This document shows positions 24,501 through 36,174 of a DNA stretch of 64,000 bases, one piece after another (within the stretch, counting starts at the first letter, position 1; every line of letters starts with the position of its first letter). Origin of the DNA: Hansfordia pulvinata (Eukaryota > Ascomycota > Sordariomycetes > Xylariales); NCBI GenBank assembly GCA_006538405.1, contig BJKQ01000016.1, forward strand, positions 620,001-684,000, in the 5' to 3' direction. The notes under the pieces were generated by a model. The model was not told the origin of the DNA and ran no database searches. It saw only the letters and a program-made list of their open reading frames with translations. A program made the translations under genes and the position numbers.

Positions 24501-26279
24501 GCCCCCTGGGCCGGCTGCCCTGGGGTCCTGGGGGTCTCCAAGGGTGGCACGACCACGGTTCTTGCCGCAGAGACAGACGCTCGGACCAGCGATCAGATCC
24601 GGCCGGGGTAGAAGACACACATCAACTTATTCTTGCATCCATAATCAATACCGTCAATGGCTGTGTTTTTAGGCTCGGGCTGGTTGATGACCTGGTCTTT
24701 CCTTTGTGCTGCCGACCGGCCCCCCGCTGCGGAACATTCCGAATCTGACAAGGCGGCTCGAAAGTGGAAGAGAATGCACGGGTGGTCAGTTAGCGCATCG
24801 CTGCTGTTTCGCGGGAGAGAAGATCGAGACGGAACCGGCCATTTCCTCACGGGTCAGAATGGATGACTACTCGAGATAGTCGACTCGGCCAGGTTCGAAG
24901 CTAATCAGGTTCTTTATTAGGATGTAGACTTTCTTCGTCTCGTCTGCGTTAATTCTTCGCGAGTTCTCGGCTTGCTAGCAAGGCTCCTGAAGGAGCTTGG
25001 CCCCCAGCTCCAGATGCGGGTTTGACAGAAAGGGCAGCGGCTGAGATATTGGGGTGTAAGCCAGTGCCGCAATCCGTGGGCGGCGGCACACGATCCCGGT
25101 GACACGGAGAGTTGACCCATGTCGAGGGCTTGGAATCGTCGTGGGTCCCGTAATTTATCTTTGAGATCCCTCTCCGACCTGCCGCGTCATTGGACCTGTC
25201 CACCCGCTCAGGTCTGACTGCTTCAGATAATTGACTTTTTCAGCAGCTCGAAGGATCAAAAGGCTCGGGAAAAGGCCCACTACGGTTGTCTTGTTGCTCG
25301 TAAGAACGGCCCTTGTTCTGGCCGAGCGGTCAGCCAGCATGTGCATTGACGACCATGAGACACTGAACCATCGCCCTTGCCTGAGCTATCCATTGGAAAC
25401 CTTGACCAATGAATGAGCGTTTCTGAATGCTTCGTAGCTCATGATTCCGTTGCGACGCTCAGGCACCAAGTGCAATAAACGTCGAGAGACCTAGGGCGGA
25501 ATGCCGGTGGCCGGTCCAGGATGGTGATCTTGCCACGGACGATGCAGTCCAGAACGATCAAGTACAGCCCTGGCGTAGGAATCGAAGACTTGATTTGGAA
25601 AAGATTCGCGCCGTCTCGAAACGGATCGCTTGCACTCGACTGCCAAGATTCAAATTGAAAGAACCCCCGATGCCCGCTGGTAACGTGCTCTTCGCAAGTC
25701 TGGCCAAGGGAATTTGCCCCTAATGCCTGTCCATGATGATCGAGTTTCGGATTCAGCTGGTTGGTATTCGGGCATTTGCGACTGATCATGGTCAGCTGAG
25801 AAGTATGTTGCGCATCGAGTCTCATCGAGTCCGGGGTCGCGAGACACCCCAGGCTCGCTCCAATGCTCAGCTTCGACGCAAGACATGCGCTTGATGACTA
25901 TCGTATTAGATGCCCCTTCATCGACACGAGAATCATGGCCAGAGAAGCCCGTACCGGATTTAATAACATCTCGAAGGTCGTCTGAGGGTGTGGAGCCAAT
26001 ACTTCTGTGGTGTGCGTAAACGATAGAGTACTGCATCCTCCAGGTCCTCTAGGAATGATGGCGTGCAGGCGGGGTGCAGCTCATGGCCCGCTCGTATCGG
26101 CCCACATGATGAGCTGGCAGGATGTTGTCGGGTCTCGTCTTGCTTCAGGCTCTCTGAAGGCCTGTACGGCTTCTGCCCACGAGGCAGTCACCAGGTTTGT
26201 GGCGAAGAGTGGGCATGTCAAGGCACAGGTCCGTCTGCCAGTCCATTGCCCGTGTATCTGGCGGCGTCGAGCCCTTGAG
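21570..26279. other. 4.7-kb gene-poor spacer rich in short repeats
   Basis: No gene is supported on either strand; the longest open frames lack motifs. The stretch holds CT-rich microsatellites (22140-22265), (CGCAG)n near 22408-22432, (CTTGT)n near 22857-22880, a (CA)n run near 23192-23214 and five copies of the recurrent octamer (22129, 22546, 22805, 23408, 23423). The last two form an inverted repeat. The region 25440-26040 has two overlapping minus-strand frames that may be coding remnants, but I could not assign a family. Confidence 0.45.
23407..23431. repeat. Perfect inverted repeat built from the recurrent octamer
   Basis: Nine-base arms GTACGAGTA (23407-23415) and TACTCGTAC (23423-23431) are separated by 7 bp. 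The structure could be a dimeric protein-binding site or a small hairpin. Confidence 0.85.
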
Positions 26280-26648
26280 TTAGGACGTCGACTCGCTCGA
26301 GGCAGCAGGAGGATCGTCGATCCGGGGCAAGCGCTTGGGCTGGTTGCCGGACAGAATGCGATCGAAGAGGACGTAGGAAGTGACGAGTAGGATGGGCATG
26401 GCGACCATGAAGCGAGTATATTGGCCTCGGGCCCGGTTGTATGCGGCAGATGGGACAGCAGGGCCGTTGGGGCGCCTGGGACCGCTGCCGGGAAGACTCT
26501 GCGGGATCGGATCAGGTGCTCGGCTGGGTTGTGAAGCCGTTGGCGTCGGCATCGGTGTCGATGTCGGTGTCGGTGTCGGTTTGGAAGGCTTGGTTGCTGC
26601 TGGTGCTGGGGCCGTGGCACCTGCCGGGGCGTTTTGACGGTATGCCAT
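26280..26648 (-). CDS. Small single-pass membrane protein, conserved-looking, unknown function
   Basis: An intronless gene for 122 residues. The first 60 residues are a Pro/Ala/Thr-rich, disordered stretch. Residues about 68-80 (YNRARGQYTRFMV) run into one hydrophobic helix, FMVAMPILLVTSYVLF, then a short polar tail ending in Ser/Thr. The pattern of a basic segment followed by one helix and PKRLPRIDDPP resembles small uncharacterised mitochondrial or ER membrane proteins found across Sordariomycetes. I do not recognise a named function. GTGTCGGTGTCGGT-like repeats code for the PTPTPT stretch. The start is the only ATG ahead of the conserved part. Confidence 0.65.
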   Translation of the reverse strand: MAYRQNAPAGATAPAPAATKPSKPTPTPTSTPMPTPTASQPSRAPDPIPQSLPGSGPRRPNGPAVPSAAYNRARGQYTRFMVAMPILLVTSYVLFDRILSGNQPKRLPRIDDPPAASSESTS

Positions 26649-27479
26649 GCTAGTCGAGGTTGTTGGGGGTGTTGTCGTGACTCGTTTGGGCGATCCAAGG
26701 CGAGGCGGGACGATTGCCGGGCTTGCTGGAATCTAGGTGCTTATGGGGATGGGGAAGAGTGAAGCAGAAAAGCCGCGACGGCGACGTGCTGATCTACACT
26801 ACCTGGGTGCCTGGTACCTAAAGTTGGACGTACGCGCCAGGCGTCTAAAACGCGCCGTACTCGTAAAGGCTGGAGAGATTGGGTGATTGGCCGTTCTCTA
26901 CGGGCGGGTCAACTTGCATCGTACAGTGCGAGACTGCCCCGAAAGAGGGCCATCGTCTGCACATTCTTCGGACTTCCCGTGCTTCTGTCCTGTAAATGCT
27001 CCTCCACCTCATAAGGCTTCAACGATCAGTTTTTTTTTTTTTTTTTTTTCCGATGTCCAGACAGAAGTATGCATGAGGCAATCGAAACCAAGCCACGAAC
27101 TTGTGTCTGCCGGCGGGTAGTATTGTCCAAAGCCCACAGCGGCGTTCAACATGTAGCTGAAAGATGCGTACATCATATCTGCCCCGTCTCGTCGCCGACA
27201 GTAGTAACTTGTCACTGGCAGCCGTCTATATGACTCCATCGTACCCGACCTACATGTATGTCTCTGACTCGGCCCTGTCATCATCCGACTGCTGTGATTG
27301 CTCCTCGCTTGAGACCAGCGTTGTGTCTGCGTGGCAATGATGGACCTTCTCGCCTCTCGCAACCTCAAGACTCTTTCGCACCGGGTCTTCCTGGCTGTTT
27401 TGCAGACAATTCAACCCCGTTGGCTCCGCGGTCGGGTCATCTCGCAGCGAACTCATATCCCGTTGCCTGGGAGAGACCT
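26649..27479. other. Spacer with long T tract
   Basis: No gene is supported. A T tract of about 20 lies near 27030-27050 and the octamer TACTCGTA at 26858-26865, about 210 bp upstream of the small membrane protein gene. Confidence 0.5.
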
Positions 27480-29440
27480 TGAAAAGACCCATCGGCTCTT
27501 GGTCAACCCTAACGCCCAGGACCCCAGTACCTGGTCGACTTCTGCAAACTTGACCAGATGTGTCATCTGCGGGCGCTCGGCCAGCCCGTACAACACGGCC
27601 GTGCGTGTGGGCGATGGCCAATATCAGCAGCACTGCAGTCAACACCAGAGGCGCGGTCGGCAGAGTCAGTCAAGGCCACCACGTAGCTGCACATGGTTGT
27701 TGTGTCGTTTTGCCCTCGGGCATGTTACTTGAGCAATGTTCCATTGCGTCCACAGTCTTGAAAGAAGTTTATTTCCGAGTCTGGCCGGCTGCAGGCAAGG
27801 CTGGCGCCATCTTGGCGCATCTTGTTTGTCGGAGCGCTGGCAAGATTGCCGAAAATGACTGACACGGACTCCCTCGTCATGTTTCGGTCAGAGAAAGGAG
27901 CATCCAGCCAGAATCGAGCTCGCAACCAGTCGCTAGATGACCATCGCGCGGGACCGGGTCGACCATTGCATGCCCATCCAGAACATCAGTAGTCATGAAT
28001 CCCCCGCTTGACTTTATGTGTTCATGGGACAGTCCAAACAGGCAGTCACAGAGGATCACGATCTCATTCTTTCCGTCGCTGTCGGATACCACCATGCGAG
28101 GCAACGCGAGCAACAAGAAATCCCCCACATCGTACCACGACCCATTCAACATGCGTGGTCTCCTGATTAGTTCCCAGTCTCGGCCGTCGCGAGATGCTCC
28201 GGACAGATGGCGTCGGGCATGTTGGATTCGGGACACAGGGTTCGACGAAAGCAGCTTCTCGTCAAGATTCCCTATGGAACCATAACCGAGGGAATCCTTC
28301 ACGCAAGGGTAGAAGGCGTGACTAACTGCCAAGGCTCGTTGTTGCTGGGAAGAGGGACAGCTTATGGGGCAGTGTGGGAACCCTGGGCTAGAACTGTAAG
28401 ACGCATCAGACCAGCCAATGGCATTGATGTTTGCCATGAAGACAATGGGCACCGAATCAGAGTCGGGGTAATGGCGCCGCCCATCCAAGGCCGTCATTTA
28501 TCCAACGGGTGCCAGTGCCGTGAGTAAAGGCCCCAATCCCCGCTGTGACTATATGAGACATCCGAGATCCATTTGGGTGACTGGGAGTCTTGTCATTGGG
28601 AACCTACATCAGTATCAGTTTCCCAGTTCTATGCCTTAATCACAAGGAACCCTTCCAACACCTTCCCAGGTCTCTGCGAATGTGATAACCCGTGCCAATG
28701 AGATCGCTGTAAAATATCATGCTGGAATACGACACGACCCTGGATAAACGGAACGTGCAATTGCCGATCTGGCAAGCGGCCGCAATGGCAACATCAGTTC
28801 CGAGAAGGTTTGCCGTGCTGTTGATGAGAACCGCCTACATGTCTGCACCAATATTGTCTGAGCTTTTGAGGGATCGCAGAGACTCGCGAGGGAACAGAGT
28901 CATCCTGGTAGTCGATTGATTCGCCGCACGCCACGGTCCGAGTTGCTTGCTGAGTAAATGGCCCAATCGCCAAGGCGATGGTGGTTATAGTAGACCTTAA
29001 GATCGCTCTGAGTCTCCTTGACGGTTTGAAAAGAAATCTCAGTGACACACGAGGCCCGCGACTGGCTCAATAGCGTCGCTGGATGTCATCTAAGGAGCGG
29101 CAACTCGACTTGATTCACGACCACTGGAGCTGACTCCTTGCACGACATTGCAGTCAGTTCTACCCACTTTCTGCTGCCATGCCCAAACCTCCTCATTTGT
29201 TCTGACAGGGCCTCTGCGACAATTTCCACCAGGGCGATTCGAAACATCGTTGGCAGAGTAGCCACCAGTATGCTTGGGTTTGAACCCAAAAGGCGACTGA
29301 GGCAACTTTTATCCATTATATCTGGCCAAACAGATCAATATCGCTGCACTCAGGTCGAATGCTGCCAGGAGGGCCATGATCTATTGCCACCATAGCAACA
29401 GAGGTTGGTGTTGTTTCATGCTCAGTAATTGCGAACGGAC
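27480..29440 (-). pseudogene. Decayed DUF3176 membrane protein gene
   Basis: Pieces of a fungal DUF3176 protein occur in the right order on the minus strand but in changing frames. In order they are: an N-terminal helix MALLAAFDLSAAILICLARYNG interrupted by a stop in NG*KLPQ (stop at 29311-29309); PSILVATLPTMFRIAL then VEIVAEALSEQ; LDDIQRRY, a stop at 29069-29067, then ASRGPRVSLRFLF (the family has ASRGPWGSL); IALAIGPFTQQ; CQIGNCTF near 28770-28750; and the C-terminal membrane helix LTAVLLILAIAHTHGR near 27640-27597. Family identity rests on these motifs from memory. At least two stops and several frame changes rule out a working gene. Both stops can arise by C-to-T change (CAA to TAA, CGA to TGA), as in repeat-induced point mutation. 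The 3' limit is approximate. Confidence 0.7.
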
Positions 29441-30100
29441 TGGGTGGCTGCATTCCGTGCCCATGAGCTGCATGCTTTGGATCGACATCCGGGCCGTCGA
29501 CGCGGACTGCCTGGGAGCTTCTCTCAAAGACATGCCTTGTGGGTCGCTGTACTAAATTATTGACACTGATAATGAATTAAAAGAGGGCGCGAGCCTACCT
29601 GCAGAGAATGGGAGGCAACAATGAGCGGCGCAGATAGAAAGAGAAAGACAGAGAGTTAGAAAAAGCCCATTACCTTACTGATACAACAAGACAGAATACC
29701 GGGCCCGTCAAACCCCTTCCTACCGTAGCTCTTGTACAGTCAGGCCTAGACCCCCAGACGCAAGGCATACTCGTAATAGAGCTGAATCGCGTATGTATCG
29801 TCGGTTCGCCAGAATGAAGTGATGTGTAGCATTGGGCGAGAAGCTCAGCCCCAACCTGACATCTCAGAGTACTCCTCTTACCCTTCCCAGTCACCAAGTC
29901 TGCGCGCCGTCTTCCTCAGGCCAAGATGCCTCCTGATTCTGAAGACTAGGGGCCTAAAATGAGATGGTCACGGTGTTACGTGTAGCTGTGACCAAGACGG
30001 GATTATTGTCTGACGAGCCAGGTGCCCAGATGAAGTATCTCTACAGGTGATGAAAGATTATTGTTGGTATAAGAACTTGACGACACCCTGTAGTGTTTAT
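29441..30100. other. Spacer
   Basis: Nothing coding is supported. TACTCGTA occurs at 29768-29775. The right side is the 3' flank of the kynurenine monooxygenase gene. Confidence 0.45.
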
Positions 30101-31795
30101 CTAGCGACGACCCAAAGCACCTACAACTGACCGTAAGATGCCCAGGGGGGACTGTCGGCGCTGATAACTCGATGCGAAGCTCATTGCCCCAAAACAGACT
30201 GCGACCGTCAACCCTACCAGGCTGCGCGTAATGACCTTTCCTTGGTGATCACTCTTGGAAATGACGTCCGAGTAGCGCTCGTTCCCGAAACTGACCCGCG
30301 AGTACTTGGTCTGCCACCCCAGGCTGGGCAGGTGAGCAGACAAGAATTCTTCGAGGAACTTTCGGAGGCGATAAGTGGGCGACAGCACCGACGCCCTCAT
30401 TTCTACATAGTTTTGCAGGGCAAGATCGTTGATGGCATGCGCATCGTCTGTCCGAAGTGCCGAGTACTCCGCCAACGCAGAGGCTCTCTGCATAGCGGGA
30501 TCTACCCCACCTGGGTCTTTCGGGTTGTTGGTCTCTGTGATCGCATGCTTATCAAGAGTGGCGAACAGAATTCTCACGTCCTCTAGGCCTGCGTTCATAC
30601 CCTGGCCGTAAAACGGCACCATGGCATGAGCGGCGTCGCCCAGAATGACAGCACGGCTGGAGAAATGGTGAGGCTTGCACTTGATGCTGATGAGGGGCAA
30701 GTGTGGGTTTGCCTCGAAAGAGGCCTTGATATCCGACGGCGGGATCAGCTGTGTGACTCCGGGAAAGTGTCTATCGAAGAATCCGGGTAGCTTGCTGGTA
30801 TCCTGCTCGAGAGCCGCGTACTTTGCGCTGGGCATGAACAGCGTGCACGTAAAAGAGCCATCCTGAGGCCGATGTCAGCAAGGGTCGTTTCTCTTACGTT
30901 GCAGTATGGAGACAGCTTACCTCGCTGGGAATGGCAATGAACATGTGTTCTTTGCCAGGCCAGATGTGCAGGTGATTTGGCGAGATGCGGAAGCGGGACT
31001 GGGAATCCGAAGCCGGTGTGCTTTGTGCGGGATCGATTTGAAACTCGCACCACAGCGTGTCGATATACTCTTGCTGGTAATCCATTCTCGTGTACTTCAT
31101 CAAGTTGTATCTGACGGAGGAGTGGGCGCCATCAGCTCCGATCATCAAATCGAAGTCGACTTCAATCTCGCTGGGCCGTTCAGGAGACCCTAAGGGGCTG
31201 CGGACCTCGAACCAAGCCTTGGACCGCTTGAAATCGGCGCCGGTAAGCTTGTGGTTGAAAAAGAGCTTAACGTTCGGCATTGACTCCAGAATGTCCAGCA
31301 GGCGGGTGTTAAGACCCGCTCTGTCGGCCGCAAATATGGTCTTTACGCAGGGTAAGCACGGGCATCAAGTGATCAGGTTCTTAGTATAAAGTGACATACT
31401 CGCCCGTGAACATCGTAGTCTTGTGCCTCCTCGTACAAGTCACCGGACGGCCGGCACCCGTGAATCATTCGCCCTCGCATGGGGATGGTGGCCGAGAAGA
31501 CATGGTCGAGCAGGCCCGCATGGTCGGCATGGCGCATAGCGTTGATACCCCTTTCAGACAAAGCCAGGTTGATGGACTTTGTGAAGTTCAAAGGCGTGGT
31601 CGACGGGTCGCGCAGGTCTTCATGTGAGACATGGTCAATCGAAGAGTAGGGGGCCATTGAGTTGAGACGGAACCTACCGGATCTAAGTTCGTAGACCTCG
31701 ACGTCATGGCCTCTTTTGGCAGCATAAAGCGCGGCCAGAGAGCCAACGGGGCCGGCTCCGACAACAACATATCTTTGGCCTGTGGACGAGCTCAT
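30101..31795 (-). CDS. bna4: Kynurenine 3-monooxygenase
   Basis: This FAD enzyme hydroxylates L-kynurenine to 3-hydroxykynurenine with NADPH and O2 in de novo NAD synthesis from tryptophan, at the mitochondrial outer membrane. The protein has 505 residues, a usual length. Exons are 31795-31678, 31617-31400, 31340-30921 and 30862-30101, all in phase. Motifs: [20 protein letters not shown] near residue 12 (FAD Rossmann), [16 protein letters not shown] made by removing the 60-nt first intron, [32 protein letters not shown], and [19 protein letters not shown] (second FAD site). A hydrophobic helix near the C-terminus ([14 protein letters not shown]) is the expected membrane anchor. The gene is divergent from methionine aminopeptidase, with 917 bp between their starts. 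Confidence 0.95.
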
Positions 31796-32712
31796 GATGC
31801 CCGTATGAGTTCGTGTATGGGCGTTACCAAGTGAGTTATCGCGGCTCGTCAGCCGGCAGTGGACAGGAGTTATTGACGCAATCCACTATTGATTGAGGGT
31901 TTGAGCGACCCTATCTCTGCCTGGTCTTTGACGGGGATGCGTATGGTGAGGGTGTTGGGCAGCCGCGCAGTTTCAGCGCCGCAATTCGAGAAAGGTGCTG
32001 TCGCGTGGTACAATGACGAGGTCAATTGAGGCTTTGAGAACCCAGTCATTCCGGCGGCCTTTTCCAGCCAAGGGTTGTGGTTGGCTCTTTCACGGCCGGA
32101 CTGTGCTGTACGGTAGCAATCCGTTTTGACGAGTACGGAGATGTGACCGTGTTCGTCGTCTTAGCCACCGTCTTCAACTCGCTCTCTCCTTACCGTTCAC
32201 CCGTGGTCGTACGAGTACTCGTATTCGAACCTGCCGGGCGGCGGGAAATCCCCGACGCGGGATCCTTGAACATTCCGTTGCGGACTGAGAGAAGCTTCCG
32301 TTAGAAACAGGAAACCCCGGGTTACGGGATGGAGGGGCAGGCCATCAGCCGAAAACCGAAGTGATCTGACCCGCCCGGCTCACTTTTCGCATCGAGCTGC
32401 TCGTGCTTCACTGAACCCTCGCCTCAATCGGTGTTTGTCCCTTGCCATACTTAAACACTACCCGCACTTCTGCTGAGTCCGGACCGCAGGAAGGAATACG
32501 AAACCGAACCTGTAGTTCTATCACTTAGCTCGGGTTGACCCAGAAGATTTTGTCCCTCTCGCCCCCGAGCTCAACACCCGCGATAGTTGGTTGACAAACG
32601 ACTGCGCCAACACTCCCAAGCCCCTCTCGCCACGAATACCCGCGGCCCTCCTGAACGAGACCACCGACCTCACAGCTCCTACCTACCGAGGTCGCCGAAT
32701 ACGCCGCCCGCC
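31796..32712. promoter_or_regulatory. Divergent promoter region of bna4 and map1
   Basis: This 0.9-kb region separates two divergent housekeeping genes and must hold both promoters. It carries overlapping copies of the recurrent octamer forming the palindrome TACGAGTACTCGTA at 32210-32223, and TACCTACC at 32680-32687 in the probable 5' leader of the aminopeptidase gene. No open frame is credible. Confidence 0.55.
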
Positions 32713-34098
32713 ATGACGGAACCGCCGGCCAAGAAGCAGTGCACGGGCGCGACTTGCGAGAACGAAGCCGGTTCCTTGCAGTGCCCGACTTGTTTGAAGC
32801 TGGGGATCAAGGACAGCTTCTTCTGCTCCCAGGATTGTTTCAAGAAGAACTGGGTTGGTGCCCCTTGATATGTGTAGCCTAGCCGGACCTCCCGCGACTG
32901 ACAGGGCGATTCTCTAGAATGACCACAAGGCGCTCCACAAGACGGCCCAAGGCAAGTCGCAGAACGGTATTCTTGACCACATTTTCACTCCCAAGGTCGT
33001 CTCTGAACCAGATCCAGCTACGGGGCATTTCAACCCTTTCCCGTCTTACAACTACACCGGCCCTCTGCGCCCCGTCTACCCGCTGTCGCCCAAGCGCACC
33101 GTCCCCAAGTCGATTGTCCACCCCGACTGGTCCGAGACGGGCCTGCCCCGGAGCGAGCGCTTCATAAACCGCAACAAGGTCGACATCCTCGACGCCGCTG
33201 GCCAAGATGCCATGCGCAAGGTCTGCCGCATGGCCCGCGAGGTCCTCGACATTGTGGCTGCCGAGGCCCGCCCTGGCGTCACCACCGATTACCTCGACGA
33301 GGTCTGCCATAAGGCCTGCATCGAGCGCGAGTCCTACCCCTCGCCTCTCAACTACCACCACTTCCCCAAGTCCATCTGTACCTCGGTCAACGAAGTCATC
33401 TGTCACGGTATCCCCGACCAGCGCGTTCTGCTCGATGGCGACATAGTCAACCTTGACGTCTCCATTTACCATGGCGGCTACCACGCCGATCTGAATGAGA
33501 CGTATTACGTCGGCGACAAGGCCAAGGCCGACCCCGACTCGGTGCGCGTTGTCGAGGCGGCTCGCGAGTGTCTCGACGAGGCGGCCAAGGCCATCAAGCC
33601 TGGTACGCTGATCCGCGAATTCGGCAACATCATCGAGAAGCACGCCAAGTCGAAGAATTGCAGCGTGATCCGCACGTACTGCGGGCACGGTGTCAACACG
33701 TACTTCCACAGCCCGCCCAACGTGCCTCACTACGCCAAGAACAAGGCCGTAGGCGAGTGCAAGCCCGGCATGACCTTCACTATTGAGCCCATGATCGCCC
33801 TGGGCAAGTACAGAGACGTTACATGGCCGGACAACTGGACCAGCACAACCATTGACGGCAAGCGAACGGCCCAGTTCGGTAAGTTCTCCCGGGCGTTTTG
33901 TCCTCTGCTGGTGTGGAGAGGTGTACCATGCTGGTGCCGATATGCAGACTTGCATAAGCTGACTCCGTGACTTCAGAACACACGTACCTCGTGACGGAGA
34001 CCGGAGTCGAGGTGCTGACGGCCCGGATGGAAAACTCACCGGGAGGCGCTGTGCCGATGCCGGGCAGTGAGGAGGCGAACAAGACCAACGGGAGCTGA
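32713..34098 (+). CDS. map1: Methionine aminopeptidase 1
   Basis: A cytosolic, ribosome-associated metalloprotease that removes the initiator methionine. 407 residues from exons 32713-32853, 32918-33878 and 33977-34098, all in phase. The N-terminal zinc finger has cysteine pairs CTGATC, CPTC and CSQDC and a C-terminal histidine part spanning the first intron (KKNW/NDHKALH), as in eukaryotic type 1 enzymes. The pita-bread catalytic domain shows the substrate-side His in [20 protein letters not shown], metal-binding Asp residues in [19 protein letters not shown], His in YCGHGV, and Glu residues in FTIEPM and VTETGVEVL. The start is the first ATG, in the context CGCCATGAC. Everything is intact. 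Confidence 0.96.
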
Positions 34099-35494
34099 TG
34101 CACACCCACGGGAAAGAACGAATTACGCAAAACACGAGACTATGACGACCGCATGTGAAGGGGCCAAGAGCTGGCATGGAGCTGTAGAGTGAGAAGGGCA
34201 AGAAGTTGATTATCCGTAAAAAGAAGAAGGCGATTGAACCAGCGTTATATGGTCGAGCAAGCCCTTGGGTGACGAAGTGCGAGAGAACCTTGGTGGCCGT
34301 CCGTGTGTCTTGTCTCTCGGCAGACGGTTGGCGCATTTCTCATGCGCGGTTCGGGTCGGGCCTGTCTGCATTTTGATATGGCATCCTTTAGAACGAAAAT
34401 TAAGCTGAAAATGCTGTGCAACCAGTCCACATAAGACCGCCCCTTAATAAGACTAGGTACTCATCACGCAGTCGAGTCTGCATACCTAAGATATAGAACA
34501 TCCTAACAGAGTACTATCCCTCTGATTACGCAAGGGCCCGGCGATGCACACGGGCAGGCACCAAGTCGGCGAAGCTGAAGACCCATCCACTAATGCGTCT
34601 TTGTCGGAAATCCGATTTCTCGCATGAAGATGGGTCCTAAGCCGACGGGCAAGGACCGGATCGAAAGAAGTTGAGGCTGGCAAGCGTCTTCGTGGCAAGG
34701 TCTAGAGGGGGCTGGATCCTCCCAGATACGAGCACAACTTCAGGACGGTCAAACCTCTACTGCCGTCCAGTTTCGCGTTGTCGTGCGGGCCTGGAAGGCA
34801 CTGGACTTTCCGGCCCCCGCCATCAGATTTCCAAGGGGCGGGGCGGGTTGCGGCGCGGGTGGCAGTTAGAAAGACCCGGCTTAGCACTTTTCAAGATCGC
34901 ATGGCGGGTCTGGAATGGGTGGGCGTCGAAAACGGAGGCTGTGAGATACCGTATCTAATACCTCATACGGATAGCACAGCCCAGAAGTACCGCAAGCAGA
35001 TAACGGCCAATCTCAGAGGACAGATGCTGGGGATAAGCAGCCGCCAACTGGCAGGTACTTGAGCCGTACTCGTACTCACCGGTGCAATGTACCTCTTCAT
35101 GCGAGGCTAGACGCTGTGGGTACCTCCATGTGCAAATGCTGGTGGCAGGCACGGGCAAAGCGCTTGAGTGCTCGAAGCAGGGGCAGGTGCAGGCGCAGCT
35201 GGGGCCGAGGGGAGCAAGAGCTACCTGGAAGTCCGTCGAACCCGACATCCCCATAACCCAACCAACCCCGTCGCAACTGTCGCGTCATCAACCTGGCTGC
35301 CGTCCCCCATCACCACCATCACCAACGCACCGTCGCTGTCACTTCTTTCGCCTCACCCGCTACGCTCCAAACCCTCGTCGCACAGCACCTGGCTGGCCTG
35401 CTTCCACCCCGGCGCATCGAGTCTCGCACTTTCGACGAAACACCAGCTTCTCCTCACACCAAATTCTCAAACCGCCAGATCAACAGCCACCAAA
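34099..35494. other. Spacer before the Erv14 gene
   Basis: No gene is supported. TACTCGTA lies at 35067-35074. The last 250 bases, rich in C and short CA/CAC stretches, look like the Erv14 promoter and 5' leader. Confidence 0.45.
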
Positions 35495-36174
35495 ATGTCA
35501 GGCGAGGCGTGGTTATACCTCTTCGCCGTGCTTATCAATGCCGTCAACCTCTTCCTGCAGGTCTTCTTCACCATCATGTACAGCGACTTGGAATGGTATG
35601 CCTTTTCCTATTCCTGTCTACCCTGCCCTGCTGTAGCTCGAAGGCTGCACCAGCCAGCCACTCGAACGCCCAACACCAGGATGCTCGCAATCTTGAAGCA
35701 AACTGCTGGAATCATACGCTGACTTTACTGCACAGTGACTACATCAACCCTATCGATCTCTGCAACCGTCTTAACACCTACATCATCCCCGAGGCTGCTG
35801 TACACGCGTTCCTGACCGTCCTGTTCCTCATCAACGGCTACTGGGTTGCTCTTATCCTCAACCTGCCGCTCCTTGTCTGGAACATTAAGAAGTGAGTGCA
35901 CTCGCCTGGTCTGCGCCCGCCACCCATGCTGACCATTTATCTGCAGGATTGTCGAGAACACCCACCTGCTCGATGCGACCGAGATCTTCCGCAAATTGAA
36001 CGTCCACAAGAAGGTAAGCACCTCCCTCCTCGACGCACGAGGCCGCGCGCTGGCTCCCATCATGCTGACTTTTGTCTTTAGGAGTCATTCGTCAAGCTCG
36101 GCTTTCACCTGGTCATGTTCTTCTTCTACCTTTACAGCATGATCGTCGCCCTGATCAAGGATGAGACCAAATAA
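35495..36174 (+). CDS. erv14: ER-derived vesicle cargo receptor Erv14 (cornichon family)
   Basis: A COPII cargo receptor that carries membrane proteins from the ER to the Golgi, 138 residues, the usual length. Exons 35495-35595, 35736-35891, 35947-36013 and 36082-36174 join in phase. The N-terminal helix [18 protein letters not shown] is followed by the cornichon signature [14 protein letters not shown], where the first Cys codon is completed across intron 1. Then come the helix [19 protein letters not shown], the segment [19 protein letters not shown] and the C-terminal helix [20 protein letters not shown]. The start is the first ATG, in the context CAAAATGTC. Well-conserved housekeeping gene. 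Confidence 0.96.

Noticed and set aside
24118..24672. 184-codon open frame on the plus strand
   Set aside because: No family motif, no splice partners and polar low-complexity composition; kept as non-coding.
25439..26036. Two overlapping minus-strand frames that might be gene remnants
   Set aside because: They differ in frame and show no family signature that I can name, so no pseudogene call is justified.
32879..34336. 485-codon open frame on the minus strand
   Set aside because: Antisense to methionine aminopeptidase, whose metal-binding residues are all on the plus strand.
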